Positions 37,295 through 47,236 of a stretch of 47,239 nt of DNA are shown here, piece after piece (the stretch's first letter is position 1; each line of letters starts with the position of its first letter). The notes beneath the pieces were generated by a model, which searched no databases, had not been told where the DNA came from, and saw only the letters and a list, made by a program, of their open reading frames with translations. The DNA is from Vibrio mytili (lineage in GTDB: Bacteria; Pseudomonadota; Gammaproteobacteria; Enterobacterales; Vibrionaceae), in the NCBI RefSeq assembly GCF_000830505.1, contig NZ_JXOK01000092.1:1-47239 (forward strand), given 5' to 3'. The position numbers were made by a program, and so were the translations under genes.

Positions 37295-38197
37295 ATGAAT
37301 CCGATTTTTGGCAGAGGCCCATCTCTGCAATTACGTCTGTTTTTTGCTGTCATTGTATCAGCGAGCTTGATGCTGGCTGATAGTCGTCTAGATACGTTTT
37401 CCAACGTCCGATATCTTTTAAACAGTATGGTTGCGCCGATTCAGTACGCAGCTAACTTACCCCGCAGCTTGTTTGATGACGCCTTTGAGCGTTTTAATAC
37501 TCATCAAACTTTAGTTGAGGGAAATCGTAATTTAAAGCGAGAAGTCCTGCGCTTAAAAAGCGAAATGATCTTGCTCGATCAATACAAAGAAGAAAACCAA
37601 CGCTTACGTAAGCTCTTGGGGTCATCTTTTGTCCGTGACGAGAAAAAAGTCGTGACGGAAGTCATGGCAGTGGACACGTCGCCGTATCGTCACCAAGTTG
37701 TCATCGATAAAGGCAAAATCGATGGTGTGTATGTGGGGCAGCCAGTGATTAACGAGAAAGGTATCGTGGGTCAAGTCACCTTCGTGGCCGCTCATAATGC
37801 TCGTGTGCTGCTGCTTACCGACGCTAAAAATGCCATTCCCGTTCAGGTTATCCGTAATGATATCCGCGTTATTGCTTCTGGAAATGGTGAAATGGATGAA
37901 ATTCAGCTCGAGTACATCCCAACCAGCACTGATATTGTTGTCGGTGATCTACTGGTGACATCAGGGCTTGGTGGTATCTACCCTGAGGGCTATCCGGTGG
38001 CGAATGTCACGTCAGTTGAGCACGACACTCACCAGGAGTTTGCCGCCATCAAAGCAGAGCCTGTGGTGGAGTTTGAGCGTTTACGATACTTGTTGTTAAT
38101 TTGGCCGAATGAAGATCGCCAACAAAAAGTACAACAGTCTAATTCTGAAGAAGGAATAGAGGTGCAACAGGAACAAGAGGTAGCGGATGGCCAGTAG
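37295..38197 (+). CDS. mreC: Rod shape-determining protein MreC
   Basis: A 300-residue bitopic protein linking MreB to periplasmic wall enzymes. The cytoplasmic start MNPIFGRGPSLQLRLF precedes a membrane segment (about 17-35). A coiled coil runs from about 65 to 100 (LVEGNRNLKREVLRLKSEM), and the two-beta-barrel domain covers about 105-270. The C-terminus is glutamine- and glutamate-rich. ATG 37295 fits the family start; the longer frame from 37247 adds polar residues before it. It overlaps mreD by 11 bases. Confidence 0.94.
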   Translation: MNPIFGRGPSLQLRLFFAVIVSASLMLADSRLDTFSNVRYLLNSMVAPIQYAANLPRSLFDDAFERFNTHQTLVEGNRNLKREVLRLKSEMILLDQYKEENQRLRKLLGSSFVRDEKKVVTEVMAVDTSPYRHQVVIDKGKIDGVYVGQPVINEKGIVGQVTFVAAHNARVLLLTDAKNAIPVQVIRNDIRVIASGNGEMDEIQLEYIPTSTDIVVGDLLVTSGLGGIYPEGYPVANVTSVEHDTHQEFAAIKAEPVVEFERLRYLLLIWPNEDRQQKVQQSNSEEGIEVQQEQEVADGQ

Positions 38198-38675
38198 TGT
38201 ATTGCGCAGCAGAATGGTAATCGCCGTGACATTCTTTGTCGCGCTGGTATTGCAAACCATTCCGTGGCCAGGTGTTTTAGAGTTGTTTCGTCCGTCTTGG
38301 CTGTTCTTGGTAACGTGCTACTGGGTGTTGGCGCTACCGAATCGAGTTAATGTCGGCTCGGCGTTAATTCTGGGCTTGATATGGGATATTCTGATTGGCT
38401 CGACGCTGGGTATCCGCGGGATGATGATGTCGATTGTGATTTATCTCGTTGCGTTGAACTTTTTGTTAATTCGTAATATGGCCTTGTGGCAACAGGCGAT
38501 TTTAATTGCCTTTTTTACCGTGTTATTGGAGCTTTTGATATTCTGTGGGGAATATTTGAACCAAGACGTAGTATTTAATCCATTATCCCTGTGGACGGCG
38601 GCAATAAACTGTATACTTTGGCCATGGATGTTTTTACTGATGCGACGAATACGTCGCGCATGGCACGTCAGGTAA
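38187..38675 (+). CDS. mreD: Rod shape-determining protein MreD
   Basis: A 162-residue inner-membrane protein with about five membrane segments and short loops, the third partner of the MreBCD shape complex. The start overlaps the end of mreC, implying translational coupling. maf follows after four bases. Confidence 0.93.
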   Translation: MASSVLRSRMVIAVTFFVALVLQTIPWPGVLELFRPSWLFLVTCYWVLALPNRVNVGSALILGLIWDILIGSTLGIRGMMMSIVIYLVALNFLLIRNMALWQQAILIAFFTVLLELLIFCGEYLNQDVVFNPLSLWTAAINCILWPWMFLLMRRIRRAWHVR

Positions 38676-38679
38676 GCGG

Positions 38680-39248
38680 ATGAATCAATACTTACCGCTC
38701 GTTCTAGCCTCGGGTTCACCGAGAAGGAAAGAGTTGCTGACCCAGCTTGGCTATCGTTTTGATATTGTTTTACCCGATATTGAAGAAGCCAAGCAAGATC
38801 ATGAGCGCGCGCAAGATTATGTGTTGCGCCTTTCTTTGGAAAAAGCTCAGGCAGGCTTAGCAATGGCTAAGCCTGACTCCGTTGTATTGGGCTCTGACAC
38901 AGTCGTTGTTTGCGATGAACAGGTGCTAGAAAAGCCACTCTGTTTTGAAGATTCCAAGCGCATGTTGACCAAGTTATCTAGTCGTCGTCATCAAGTGATG
39001 ACGCGGTCAGTGTTGTGTCATCGCAGCAGCAGCGCTCAATTGTGGTGACTACCGACGTCTGGTTCAAGCAACTGACTCTCGAGGAAATCGAGCAATACTG
39101 GCATTCAGGAGAGCCATGCGATAAAGCTGGAAGTTATGGTATTCAAGGACTCGGAGGGCGTTTCGTCACCCGAATCGAAGGCAGTTATCACGCCGTTGTA
39201 GGCTTACCTTTGTTCGAAACCGATCAGCTAATTCAAGAATTCTTATAA
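38680..39248 (+). pseudogene. maf: Maf-family nucleotide pyrophosphatase (YhdE type), frameshifted
   Basis: Maf proteins hydrolyse non-canonical nucleoside triphosphates such as dTTP, UTP and modified bases. The first frame (38680-39048) has the signature LASGSPRRKELLTQLG at 9-24 and VVLGSDTVVV near 68. The second frame resumes VSVVSSQQQRSIVVTTDVWF and contains GSYGIQGLGGRFV, the conserved C-terminal loop. One missing base after 39003 (ACG-GCG-GTC) would give an uninterrupted 189-residue enzyme of normal size. All motifs survive on both sides, which argues for a very recent change or a base-calling error. It sits between mreD and rng. Confidence 0.9.
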
Positions 39249-39267
39249 TTTGTTTTGAGGTGCGCAC

Positions 39268-40737
39268 ATGAGTGCAGAGTTGCTGTTAAACGTGACCCCG
39301 AGTGAAACTCGTGTGGCCATGATTGAAGGTGGAGTACTACAAGAAGTCCATATAGAACGTGAGTCCCGTCGTGGGATTGTAGGTAATATATACAAAGGTA
39401 AAGTGAGTCGTGTGCTACCCGGCATGCAAGCGGCTTTTGTTGACATCGGTTTGGACAAAGCGGCATTCCTGCATGCGTCTGATATTGTTCCGCATACCGA
39501 GTGTGTTGCGGAAAACGAGAAGCAGCAATTTCAGGTACGTGATATTTCTGAACTGGTTCGCCAGGGGCAAGACATTGTTGTTCAAGTCGTTAAAGACCCG
39601 CTGGGTACAAAAGGCGCACGCTTAACGACCGATATTACCCTCCCTTCTCGATACTTAGTTTTTATGCCTGGCGCAAGTCATGTCGGCGTTTCTCAGCGTA
39701 TCGAGAGTGAATGCGAACGCGATCGACTAAAAAAAGTCGTCAATCAATACTGTGACGAAAATGGTGGCTTTATCATTCGTACTGCCGCAGAAGGGGCGGA
39801 TGAGAAAGAACTGGCTCAAGACGCTGCGTTTCTGAAGCGTTTGTGGATAAAAATCATGGAGCGTCGCAGTAAGTATAAAACGCGCTCTACGCTGTATGGT
39901 GAGCTGGGGCTTGCACAGCGTATTCTGCGTGATTTTGTTGGTACTGAGTTGGATAAAATCATGGTCGACTCGCGCCTCGTGTTCGATACTTTGCATGAAT
40001 TTACTTCTGAATTTGTTCCTGAATTGACGGATAAACTTGAGCTTTATGAAGGCGACAAACCGATCTTTGATATGTACGACACGGAGAACGAAATTCAACG
40101 TTCTTTGGAGCGTAAGGTCGAACTCAAGTCTGGTGGTTATCTGATTATCGACCAAACCGAAGCGATGACTACGATCGACATTAACACGGGAGCGTTTGTT
40201 GGCCGTCGTAATTTAGAAGAGACGATCTTTAATACCAACGTGGAAGCGACACAAGCGATTGCTCGCCAGCTTCGCTTACGTAATTTAGGTGGGATTATCA
40301 TTATCGACTTTATCGATATGTCGTCTGAAGAACATCGTAAGCGAGTACTCACGTCACTAGAAGGTGCGTTGTCAAAAGATCGAGTGAAAACCAACATCAA
40401 CGGCTTCACCCAGTTGGGGTTAGTTGAGATGACTCGTAAGCGTACTCGAGAGAGCATTGAGCATATTCTTTGTTCTAGCTGTCCTACCTGTGAAGGACGA
40501 GGCACAGTGAAAACGGTCGAAACGGTGTGCTTTGAGATTCTGCGTGAGATCACTCGAGTGAACCGCGCCTACGATGCCGATAACTTCGTCGTTTATGCAT
40601 CACCGTTTGTCGCGGCTGCATTGTTAGACGATGAGTCGCATGCGATGGCGGAACTCGAAGTCTTTATTGGAAAGCAAGTGCGTATTCAGGCTGAGCCCCT
40701 ATATATTCAGGAGCAGTTTGACGTTGTGATGATGTAA
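39268..40737 (+). CDS. rng: Ribonuclease G
   Basis: Endoribonuclease that matures the 5' end of 16S rRNA and cuts some mRNAs. The 489-residue length is normal. It has an S1 RNA-binding domain at about 36-125 (GNIYKGKVSRVLPGMQAAFV). The catalytic domain has acidic residues in MTTIDINTGAFVGRRN and IIIIDFIDM, and the zinc link is CPTCEGRG near 411. A GAGG site precedes ATG 39268. It follows maf by 19 bases and leads yhdP by 11, so all three are likely co-transcribed with mreBCD. Confidence 0.96.
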   Translation: MSAELLLNVTPSETRVAMIEGGVLQEVHIERESRRGIVGNIYKGKVSRVLPGMQAAFVDIGLDKAAFLHASDIVPHTECVAENEKQQFQVRDISELVRQGQDIVVQVVKDPLGTKGARLTTDITLPSRYLVFMPGASHVGVSQRIESECERDRLKKVVNQYCDENGGFIIRTAAEGADEKELAQDAAFLKRLWIKIMERRSKYKTRSTLYGELGLAQRILRDFVGTELDKIMVDSRLVFDTLHEFTSEFVPELTDKLELYEGDKPIFDMYDTENEIQRSLERKVELKSGGYLIIDQTEAMTTIDINTGAFVGRRNLEETIFNTNVEATQAIARQLRLRNLGGIIIIDFIDMSSEEHRKRVLTSLEGALSKDRVKTNINGFTQLGLVEMTRKRTRESIEHILCSSCPTCEGRGTVKTVETVCFEILREITRVNRAYDADNFVVYASPFVAAALLDDESHAMAELEVFIGKQVRIQAEPLYIQEQFDVVMM

Positions 40738-40748
40738 GTGGAACATTT

Positions 40749-43700
40749 GTGATTTCAGGTTTTAACCGTTTTTGGCGTTGTTGTGCGTGGAGCTTAGCGA
40801 TTGTATTGGTGGTTGTCGCCATCATGGTCACGACTTTACGCATCACATTGCCACAACTTGACCACTTCCAAGATGAAATCAAAACTTGGGTTAAACAAGA
40901 CACAGGTTTTGATTTTTCTATTACCAGCGTTGCTGGAGCATGGCGTAACAGTCATCCATCCATAGATTTAACAGGATTAGAGGCAAACTTACCCAACAAC
41001 CAGGACGTGCGATTTGCGGTCGAAAAGCTGCAAATTGAATTTGATTTAATCCAGTCTATTCTCCAGTTCAAACCGGTCGTCGCGGACCTCACAATCCACA
41101 ATCTAGCACTGGATATGCGTTCTTTGGATCTGATGCCGACGTCCAGTAGTGAAGAACATGCCCCTCGAGCAGAAAGCAATGAAGTTGAACTGATTGACCA
41201 GTTGGACTCATTGTTCCTACGCCAGTTTGAAGACTTCACGATTACCAACTCACGTATTTGGTATAAATCGGTATCCGGTGAAACTCGTCGACTCGACATC
41301 GAGCAACTGCGTTGGAGTAATCAAGGTCAACGACATTTAGCGCAAGGCACAGTCAGTATTGCCGATGCTAGCCTCAACTCATTGTTAGTAAGCGCTGACT
41401 TTATTGACCACGGCTCTCTGCGAGATGTATCGGGAGAATTTTATGTCAGCGCTCAAGACGTCTCTGTTGCCCCTTGGCTTACCGCTGATATCAAAAGAGA
41501 GTCGGGGATTGAATCAGGGAAAGTGAGCGTAAACACCTGGCTAAACCTGGAACACAGCCGGCCAGAAGAGGCTTATGTACAGCTTCAGCCTTCTGAACTC
41601 GTGTGGAATGAAGAGGGCCGTCATACACTGTTTATTGAGTCGGGCATTTTGAAGTTACAACCAGACAATCAAGGCTGGAAAGTAAATGGTCACTCACTGA
41701 CTGTTCGTACTGATAATCAGCTCTGGCCTGAACTGGATGTTGCCTTAGATTGGCAAGACTCTGGATGGCGGTTGAACCTTTCTCAGCTAGATATCGCAGC
41801 GTTAATTCCCTTAATCAAATTGGCTCCGGAGTCCGAAAACACGACGGAGTTGCTTACTAAGCTTGAACCGCAAGGTCGAATCGAAGACATGCGCTTGTCG
41901 ATGAACGGTGAGTGGGAATCTCTACGTTATTCAGCGGAATTGACTGAATTGGGATTAACGCAATGGCAACTTTTGCCGGGCTTCCAACATGTTCAAGGGC
42001 GCGTTTCTGGCAATATCCACCAAGCGAAAGCCAAAGTAACAGTCATTGACGAGATTCTTCCTTACGGTGATGTCTTTCAAGCGCCATTAAACATCAAGCA
42101 AGGTGAAGTCGATATTGTCTGGCAGCAAGACGAACTCGGCTGGCGTTTGTGGGCTGATAAAGTGACGGTTGCAACGCCTGATCTACAAGTGTTAGGTGCA
42201 TTTCGTTTAGATTTTCCTAAAAACCAAAGTCCATTCTTGTCCTTTTATGCCGAAGCGGATCTCTACAACGCAGGCGAAACGTGGCGATATTTGCCGACAC
42301 TGGCGTTAGGGCAAGACCTGACCGACTATCTTTCTGCTGCAATTCAAGGCGGTAAAGTCAATACCGCGAAATTGCTTTGGTATGGTGCATTAAATGACTT
42401 TCCTTACCAACAACACAACGGCATGTTCCAAGCGTGGGTTGGATTAAAAGACGCCAAATTTAGCTTTGAAACCTCTTGGCCTACCATTACTGATCTACAG
42501 CTTGATCTCCTATTTGAAAATGACGCCATGTACTTGGACTCTAAATCCGCCATTCTCAATGGCGTAAAAGCGGAGCGCATCACGGGACGAATTCCTCAAC
42601 TGGCAGAAGATGGACACATCGAAATTGAAGCCAAAGCCAGCGCGCCAGGTAATGAAGTGCGTGATTATATGATGTCGACTCCCTTAGTTGACTCTGTTGG
42701 CGCCGTATTGACTGCGCTTCAGGTCAGTGGGCCTGTTTATTCTGAGTTTCAGCTTACTATCCCGTTCGACTCAGACAAAACATCGCGAGCATGGGGATTT
42801 GCAGAACTCAACGATAATCGTGTCGATATCGATGCTCCGCCGATGACGTTGGAAAAAGCCACGGGGCGGATTACGTTTGATAACGATGTGGTGGCAACAT
42901 CTGGGCTTGCCGCAGAATTGTTAGGCCAACCCATTTCGCTCGACTTTAGCGGGGAAAGTGCCGAACAAGGCTACAACGTGACCATTGATACGTTAGGCGA
43001 TTGGGACGTAGAGCCACTCAAACCTTATGTTGGCGAACGTTGGTTAGGGCTATTATCCGGACATGCGCCGTGGCAGATGGACATTGATCTGCAACTTAAT
43101 GATGTGGGCTTTACCTACCAAGTCGACGTTTTAGCTCAGTTAAATCGCGTTGAGAGTCAGTATCCTTACCCGTTAGATAAAAAAGTGGGTGAAGCAGGAC
43201 AAGCGAAGCTGCAGGCTTCAGGAAATCAGGAGAGTATCTCCGCGCAACTCCAAATCCCCAATGCTAAATATCAAGCTGAAATCGATATCTCTGGAGATAC
43301 TCCTGTATTAAGTGCTACTCATTTGGCGGTGGGGTCGGGAGGATTCAAAATGAGCCCTATCGTTGGTCATGATGCATCGATTCGACTTGATGAATTTGAT
43401 ATTGGGCGCTGGATTGACTTGATCAAAGTGCCGCCAAGTGATGACAAGTCATCAGCACTGGCTGGAATGAAAGTACCAAGCGTCCCACTGCCTACTAAGG
43501 TTGACGTGGGGGTACAAACGCTCAAACTCGGAAATATCGAGTTTCATGATGTTGATGTGAAAGTGAATAAAAAAGCGCGTAGCTGGCAAGTTGACATCAA
43601 TAGCCAGGAGGCGAAGGGTAAGGCCACCTATGCTCAGCCAGATCGCTTATCGATCTCACTGGACAATCTGCACCTTTATCTTCCAGACTTAGAACAAGCC

Positions 43701-44630
43701 CCAGACCAGCGTAGCTCACTGTTCATTCGTGATGATCAAAGTGCACCATTGATCACCGACTTTGATCGTCAGCTTCACGCACAGATGCCAAACTTAACAC
43801 TCAATATCGACGATTTTTGGTTGCAAGGTTACAAAGTGGGTAAGGTCAACGTTGATCTGCAGCGGCAAGATAACCGACTGGTATGGGATGACGTTACCTT
43901 CAGCAGCGGAAAAAACCGCATTAATATGAGCGGATGGTGGGCGTTGACAAAAGAATGCAGTCATTCTGCAGTCAGCATAAAAATGAGCGGTGAGAACAAC
44001 ACTGACTTGATGGAGCGTTTTGGTGTTACGTCAGGCATTCAGCAGGCACCATTTGAAATTAACACCAGCGCAGAGTGGGATGGTGCACCTTGGTCTATGA
44101 AAACTCACACACTTCAAGGTGAGCTCTCCACTGAGTTTGGCAAAGGCGTCGTCAGTCAAGTTAGTGGTGCTGCTCGATTGTTAGGTTTGTTCAGCTTGGA
44201 CTCGATCATTCGTAAAATGCAGCTCGATTTTACCGACGTATTTGACAAGGGTATGGCCTTTAACTCGATTAAGGGAACGGGCAAGATTCAAGATGGCGTA
44301 TTCATTACCAATGACATCGTTATGGATGCGTTAGCTGGGGAAATGCGTTTACGTGGTATCGCCAATATTAATACGCGACTCGTGGATGCTGAGGTGCGAT
44401 TCACACCAGATATTACCTCTGGGTTGCCCATGTTGACAGCATTCGCGGTTGCTCCGCAAGCCGCATTGTATGTGCTAGCGATTTCGACGGTGATTTCTCC
44501 TGTGGTTGAGGTCTTTACGCAAGTTAACTATGAAGTGAAAGGCCCATTAGATGCCCCAACGGTCAAAGAAATTTCACGAAGCAAAGGCGAGTATAAGTTG
44601 CCAGAAAAGCTGCGTGAACAGGCGAAATAA
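40749..44630 (+). CDS. yhdP: AsmA-like envelope lipid-transport protein YhdP
   Basis: A 1293-residue protein of the AsmA-like family that, with TamB and YdbH in E. coli, moves phospholipid to the outer membrane. One N-terminal membrane segment (about 10-32, LAIVLVVVAIMVTTLRITL) anchors a very long, mostly beta-strand periplasmic part, the expected lipid-carrying groove. The C-terminal segment (LLGLFSLDSIIRKMQLDFTD and GEMRLRGIANI) is the conserved AsmA end. The start is GTG 40749. It follows rng directly and precedes the nitrilase by 38 bases. Confidence 0.92.
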   Translation: MISGFNRFWRCCAWSLAIVLVVVAIMVTTLRITLPQLDHFQDEIKTWVKQDTGFDFSITSVAGAWRNSHPSIDLTGLEANLPNNQDVRFAVEKLQIEFDLIQSILQFKPVVADLTIHNLALDMRSLDLMPTSSSEEHAPRAESNEVELIDQLDSLFLRQFEDFTITNSRIWYKSVSGETRRLDIEQLRWSNQGQRHLAQGTVSIADASLNSLLVSADFIDHGSLRDVSGEFYVSAQDVSVAPWLTADIKRESGIESGKVSVNTWLNLEHSRPEEAYVQLQPSELVWNEEGRHTLFIESGILKLQPDNQGWKVNGHSLTVRTDNQLWPELDVALDWQDSGWRLNLSQLDIAALIPLIKLAPESENTTELLTKLEPQGRIEDMRLSMNGEWESLRYSAELTELGLTQWQLLPGFQHVQGRVSGNIHQAKAKVTVIDEILPYGDVFQAPLNIKQGEVDIVWQQDELGWRLWADKVTVATPDLQVLGAFRLDFPKNQSPFLSFYAEADLYNAGETWRYLPTLALGQDLTDYLSAAIQGGKVNTAKLLWYGALNDFPYQQHNGMFQAWVGLKDAKFSFETSWPTITDLQLDLLFENDAMYLDSKSAILNGVKAERITGRIPQLAEDGHIEIEAKASAPGNEVRDYMMSTPLVDSVGAVLTALQVSGPVYSEFQLTIPFDSDKTSRAWGFAELNDNRVDIDAPPMTLEKATGRITFDNDVVATSGLAAELLGQPISLDFSGESAEQGYNVTIDTLGDWDVEPLKPYVGERWLGLLSGHAPWQMDIDLQLNDVGFTYQVDVLAQLNRVESQYPYPLDKKVGEAGQAKLQASGNQESISAQLQIPNAKYQAEIDISGDTPVLSATHLAVGSGGFKMSPIVGHDASIRLDEFDIGRWIDLIKVPPSDDKSSALAGMKVPSVPLPTKVDVGVQTLKLGNIEFHDVDVKVNKKARSWQVDINSQEAKGKATYAQPDRLSISLDNLHLYLPDLEQAPDQRSSLFIRDDQSAPLITDFDRQLHAQMPNLTLNIDDFWLQGYKVGKVNVDLQRQDNRLVWDDVTFSSGKNRINMSGWWALTKECSHSAVSIKMSGENNTDLMERFGVTSGIQQAPFEINTSAEWDGAPWSMKTHTLQGELSTEFGKGVVSQVSGAARLLGLFSLDSIIRKMQLDFTDVFDKGMAFNSIKGTGKIQDGVFITNDIVMDALAGEMRLRGIANINTRLVDAEVRFTPDITSGLPMLTAFAVAPQAALYVLAISTVISPVVEVFTQVNYEVKGPLDAPTVKEISRSKGEYKLPEKLREQAK

Positions 44631-44668
44631 TTCACTCTATCAGCGACAACAGAATAAAGGAGAAACAC

Positions 44669-45490
44669 ATGGAGCGTGTTGGCATTATTCAAATGACATC
44701 GGGTCCGGATGTTGAAACGAACCTGGAGTTTATCGATAAACAGTGTGCCCAAGCTGCGCAGCAAGGCGTGAAGCTAGTTTTGACCCCTGAAAACTCGGTG
44801 CTGTTTGCCGACCGTGACGCGTATCATCACTATGCAGAGCCGTTAGGGAGTGGCGCGATTCAGCAGCGTTTAGCCAAGATTGCCAAACAGTATCAAATCA
44901 CGCTGATTGTCGGTAGCATGCCGATCCAAACCGCGCGAGGCGTGACGACAACGACGTTGGTGTTATCCCCCCATGGTAAGTGCATTGCCCACTATGAAAA
45001 ACTGCATATGTTTGACGTTGAGGTTGCTGATGGACATGGTAGCTACCGAGAGTCTGATACGTTTACGCCAGGCAATCAAATGGTGGTGACCGAAACCGAT
45101 ATCGGCAGTGTGGGATTGAGTATTTGCTATGACCTGCGTTTTCCTGAATTATACAAACAACTGCGTTTGGAGGGGGCGACCATCATTGTAGTACCCGCCG
45201 CGTTTACTGCTGTTACTGGTGAAGCACACTGGGAAGTCCTGCTGCGTGCCCGTGCAATTGAAACCCAGTGTTGGGTGCTGGCCAGTAATCAAACTGGCAC
45301 TCATCCTTGTGGTCGCAAAACCTGGGGACATTCGATGGTGATTGACCTATGGGGACGAATCCACAGCCAGTTGGCAGACCAAACGGGTTTGTTGGTTGCT
45401 GATATAGATTTGTCACAATGCCAGCAAGTAAGGCAGAATATGCCGCTGACTCAACACAGTCGCTTTCACAACGAAATGAGACGGAAATAA
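44669..45490 (+). CDS. Carbon-nitrogen hydrolase (nitrilase superfamily)
   Basis: A 273-residue cytoplasmic hydrolase with the full catalytic triad: E41 (TPENS), K111 (YEKLHMFDV) and C153 (SICYDLRFPE). The pattern is that of the Nit/omega-amidase branch. Deaminated glutathione amidase (NitA/YbeM-like) is the likely group, but the substrate is not proven. AAAGGAG lies just before ATG 44669. tldD begins 12 bases after its stop, so they probably share a transcript. Confidence 0.88.
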   Translation: MERVGIIQMTSGPDVETNLEFIDKQCAQAAQQGVKLVLTPENSVLFADRDAYHHYAEPLGSGAIQQRLAKIAKQYQITLIVGSMPIQTARGVTTTTLVLSPHGKCIAHYEKLHMFDVEVADGHGSYRESDTFTPGNQMVVTETDIGSVGLSICYDLRFPELYKQLRLEGATIIVVPAAFTAVTGEAHWEVLLRARAIETQCWVLASNQTGTHPCGRKTWGHSMVIDLWGRIHSQLADQTGLLVADIDLSQCQQVRQNMPLTQHSRFHNEMRRK

Positions 45491-45501
45491 AAGAGCTAAC
45501 T

Positions 45502-46946
45502 ATGAGCACAAACCAAATAGAACAGGCACTCCTTGCCCCCAATGGTCTGACAGAACAAGATATTGCTGACACTCTTGCCAGCATCGCGACACGCCAGATC
45601 GATTATGCGGACATTTACTTTCAGTCCAGCTGGCACGAGTCTCTGGTTCTAGAAGACAGCATCATCAAAGATGGCTCTTTTAACATTGATTGTGGTGTTG
45701 GTGTACGTGCGATAACTGGTGAGAAAACAGGTTTCGCTTACTCTGATCAAATCCAGCCGGAAGGCTGAAGCAGAGTGCAATGGCTGCGCGTGGTATTGCT
45801 CAAAAAGGGCAAAGTGGCAAAGTTCAAGCGTTTAAGCGCACCGACAACCAAGCTTACTACGCTGATGTTAACCCGTTAGCAGAGTGGGAAAAGCAGCAAA
45901 AAACCGAATTACTTAAGTCTCTTGATGCGTATATCCGTACCAAAGAGCCACTTGTCAAAGAAGTCTCGATCAGTATCAGCGGCGTATATGAACAAATGCT
46001 AGTTGCAGCAACCGATGGTACCTATGCGGGTGATGTTCGTCCTCTGGTGCGTTTGTCTATTAGTGTGCTTGCACAAAAAGGCGAACGTCGTGAGCGCGGT
46101 AGCGCTGGTGGCGGTGGCCGCTTTGGCTACGACTTTTTCTTGTCTGAAACGGAAGGTGTGAAGCAAGCGTTTCATTACGCTGATGAAGCGATTCGTATGG
46201 CGTTAGTGAACTTACAAGCCGAAGCTGCTCCTGCGGGTATGATGCCCGTGGTGCTAGGTTCAGGCTGGCCTGGTGTGTTGCTGCATGAGGCTGTTGGTCA
46301 TGGCCTGGAGGGGGACTTCAATCGTAAGGAGTCATCTGTTTTTTCTGGCAAAATGGGTCAACAAGTTACGTCTTCACTATGTACGATCGTCGATGATGGT
46401 ACATTAAAAGATCTTCGTGGCTCACTTAACGTGGACGACGAAGGTGTGAACGGTCAATACAACACGCTTATCGAAAATGGTGTGCTGAAAGGGTACATGC
46501 AAGATAAGCTGAACGCGCGTTTAATGGGCGTTAACCCAACCGGTAACGGTCGTCGTGAATCTTACGCACACTTGCCGATGCCGCGTATGACCAATACCTA
46601 CATGCTTCCGGGTGAGCATACGCCAGAAGAGATCATTTCTACGGTTGAAAAGGGGTTGTATGCGCCAAACTTCGGTGGTGGTCAGGTGGATATCACTTCA
46701 GGCAAGTTTGTGTTTTCGGCTTCAGAAGCTTACTTGATTGAAAATGGCAAAATCACCCGCCCAGTCAAAGGTGCAACACTGATAGGCTCGGGTATTGAAG
46801 CGATGCAGCAAGTCTCTATGGTCGGCAATGACCTCAGCATTGATAAAGGCGTCGGAGTGTGTGGCAAAGCAGGGCAAAGTGTCCCTGTTGGCGTAGGCCA
46901 GCCAACGTTGAAGCTAGACTCGTTGACGGTAGGTGGAACGGAATAG
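45502..46946 (+). pseudogene. tldD: Metalloprotease subunit TldD, frameshifted at 45765
   Basis: TldD with TldE forms a zinc protease that trims unfolded peptides, matures microcin B17 and affects CcdA. The first frame (45502-45768) covers the N-terminus to SDQIQPEG and stops. The second resumes LKQSAMAARGIAQKGQSGKV and runs to 46946. It includes the metal motif HEAVGH (HExxxH) and C-terminal VGVCGKAGQSVPVGVGQPT. One missing C in GGCCTG would join them into 481 residues, the exact E. coli length. As with maf and mshL, everything else is intact. Confidence 0.92.
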
Positions 46947-46950
46947 GAAT

Positions 46951-47236
46951 ATAGGACCTAGGGATGTTAGGTTCTAGGTAAAAGAAAGGTCCTAGGTCCT
47001 AGATGAGGTTGTTGAAACTATTGTGCCAAACGGGGAAGTTTGGCACTTTTGGTTTGGGAATACGGAGCGCTACGCTTCTAGAATACAGAGAAGGTCCTAG
47101 GGAAAAGAAAGGCCCTGGGTTCTTGGTTAAGTTGTTGAAACTACTGTGTTTAATGGTGAGTTTGACGCTTGTTGTTTTGGGTTACGGAGCGCTTCGCTTC
47201 CAGATTACGGAAGAGCTTGACACTGAATGTCAGTGA
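46951..47236. repeat. Diverged tandem repeat with CCTAGG palindromes
   Basis: Two copies of a block of about 122 bp. Anchors are AAAGAAAGG at 46981 and 47104, GTTGTTGAAA at 47008 and 47131, and TACGGAGCGC at 47061 and 47183. Copy 1 is preceded by extra GGTCCTAGG / GGACCTAGG palindromes. Each copy also has a GGAGCGC-TnC-GCTTC near-palindrome. A 77-residue frame across it (47003-47236) reads repeat sequence, not a protein family. It resembles intergenic repeats I have seen in Vibrio genomes, but I cannot name it. Confidence 0.6.

Noticed and set aside
47003..47236. 77-residue frame at the window end
   Set aside because: It lies wholly within the duplicated repeat, and its halves are the two repeat copies.
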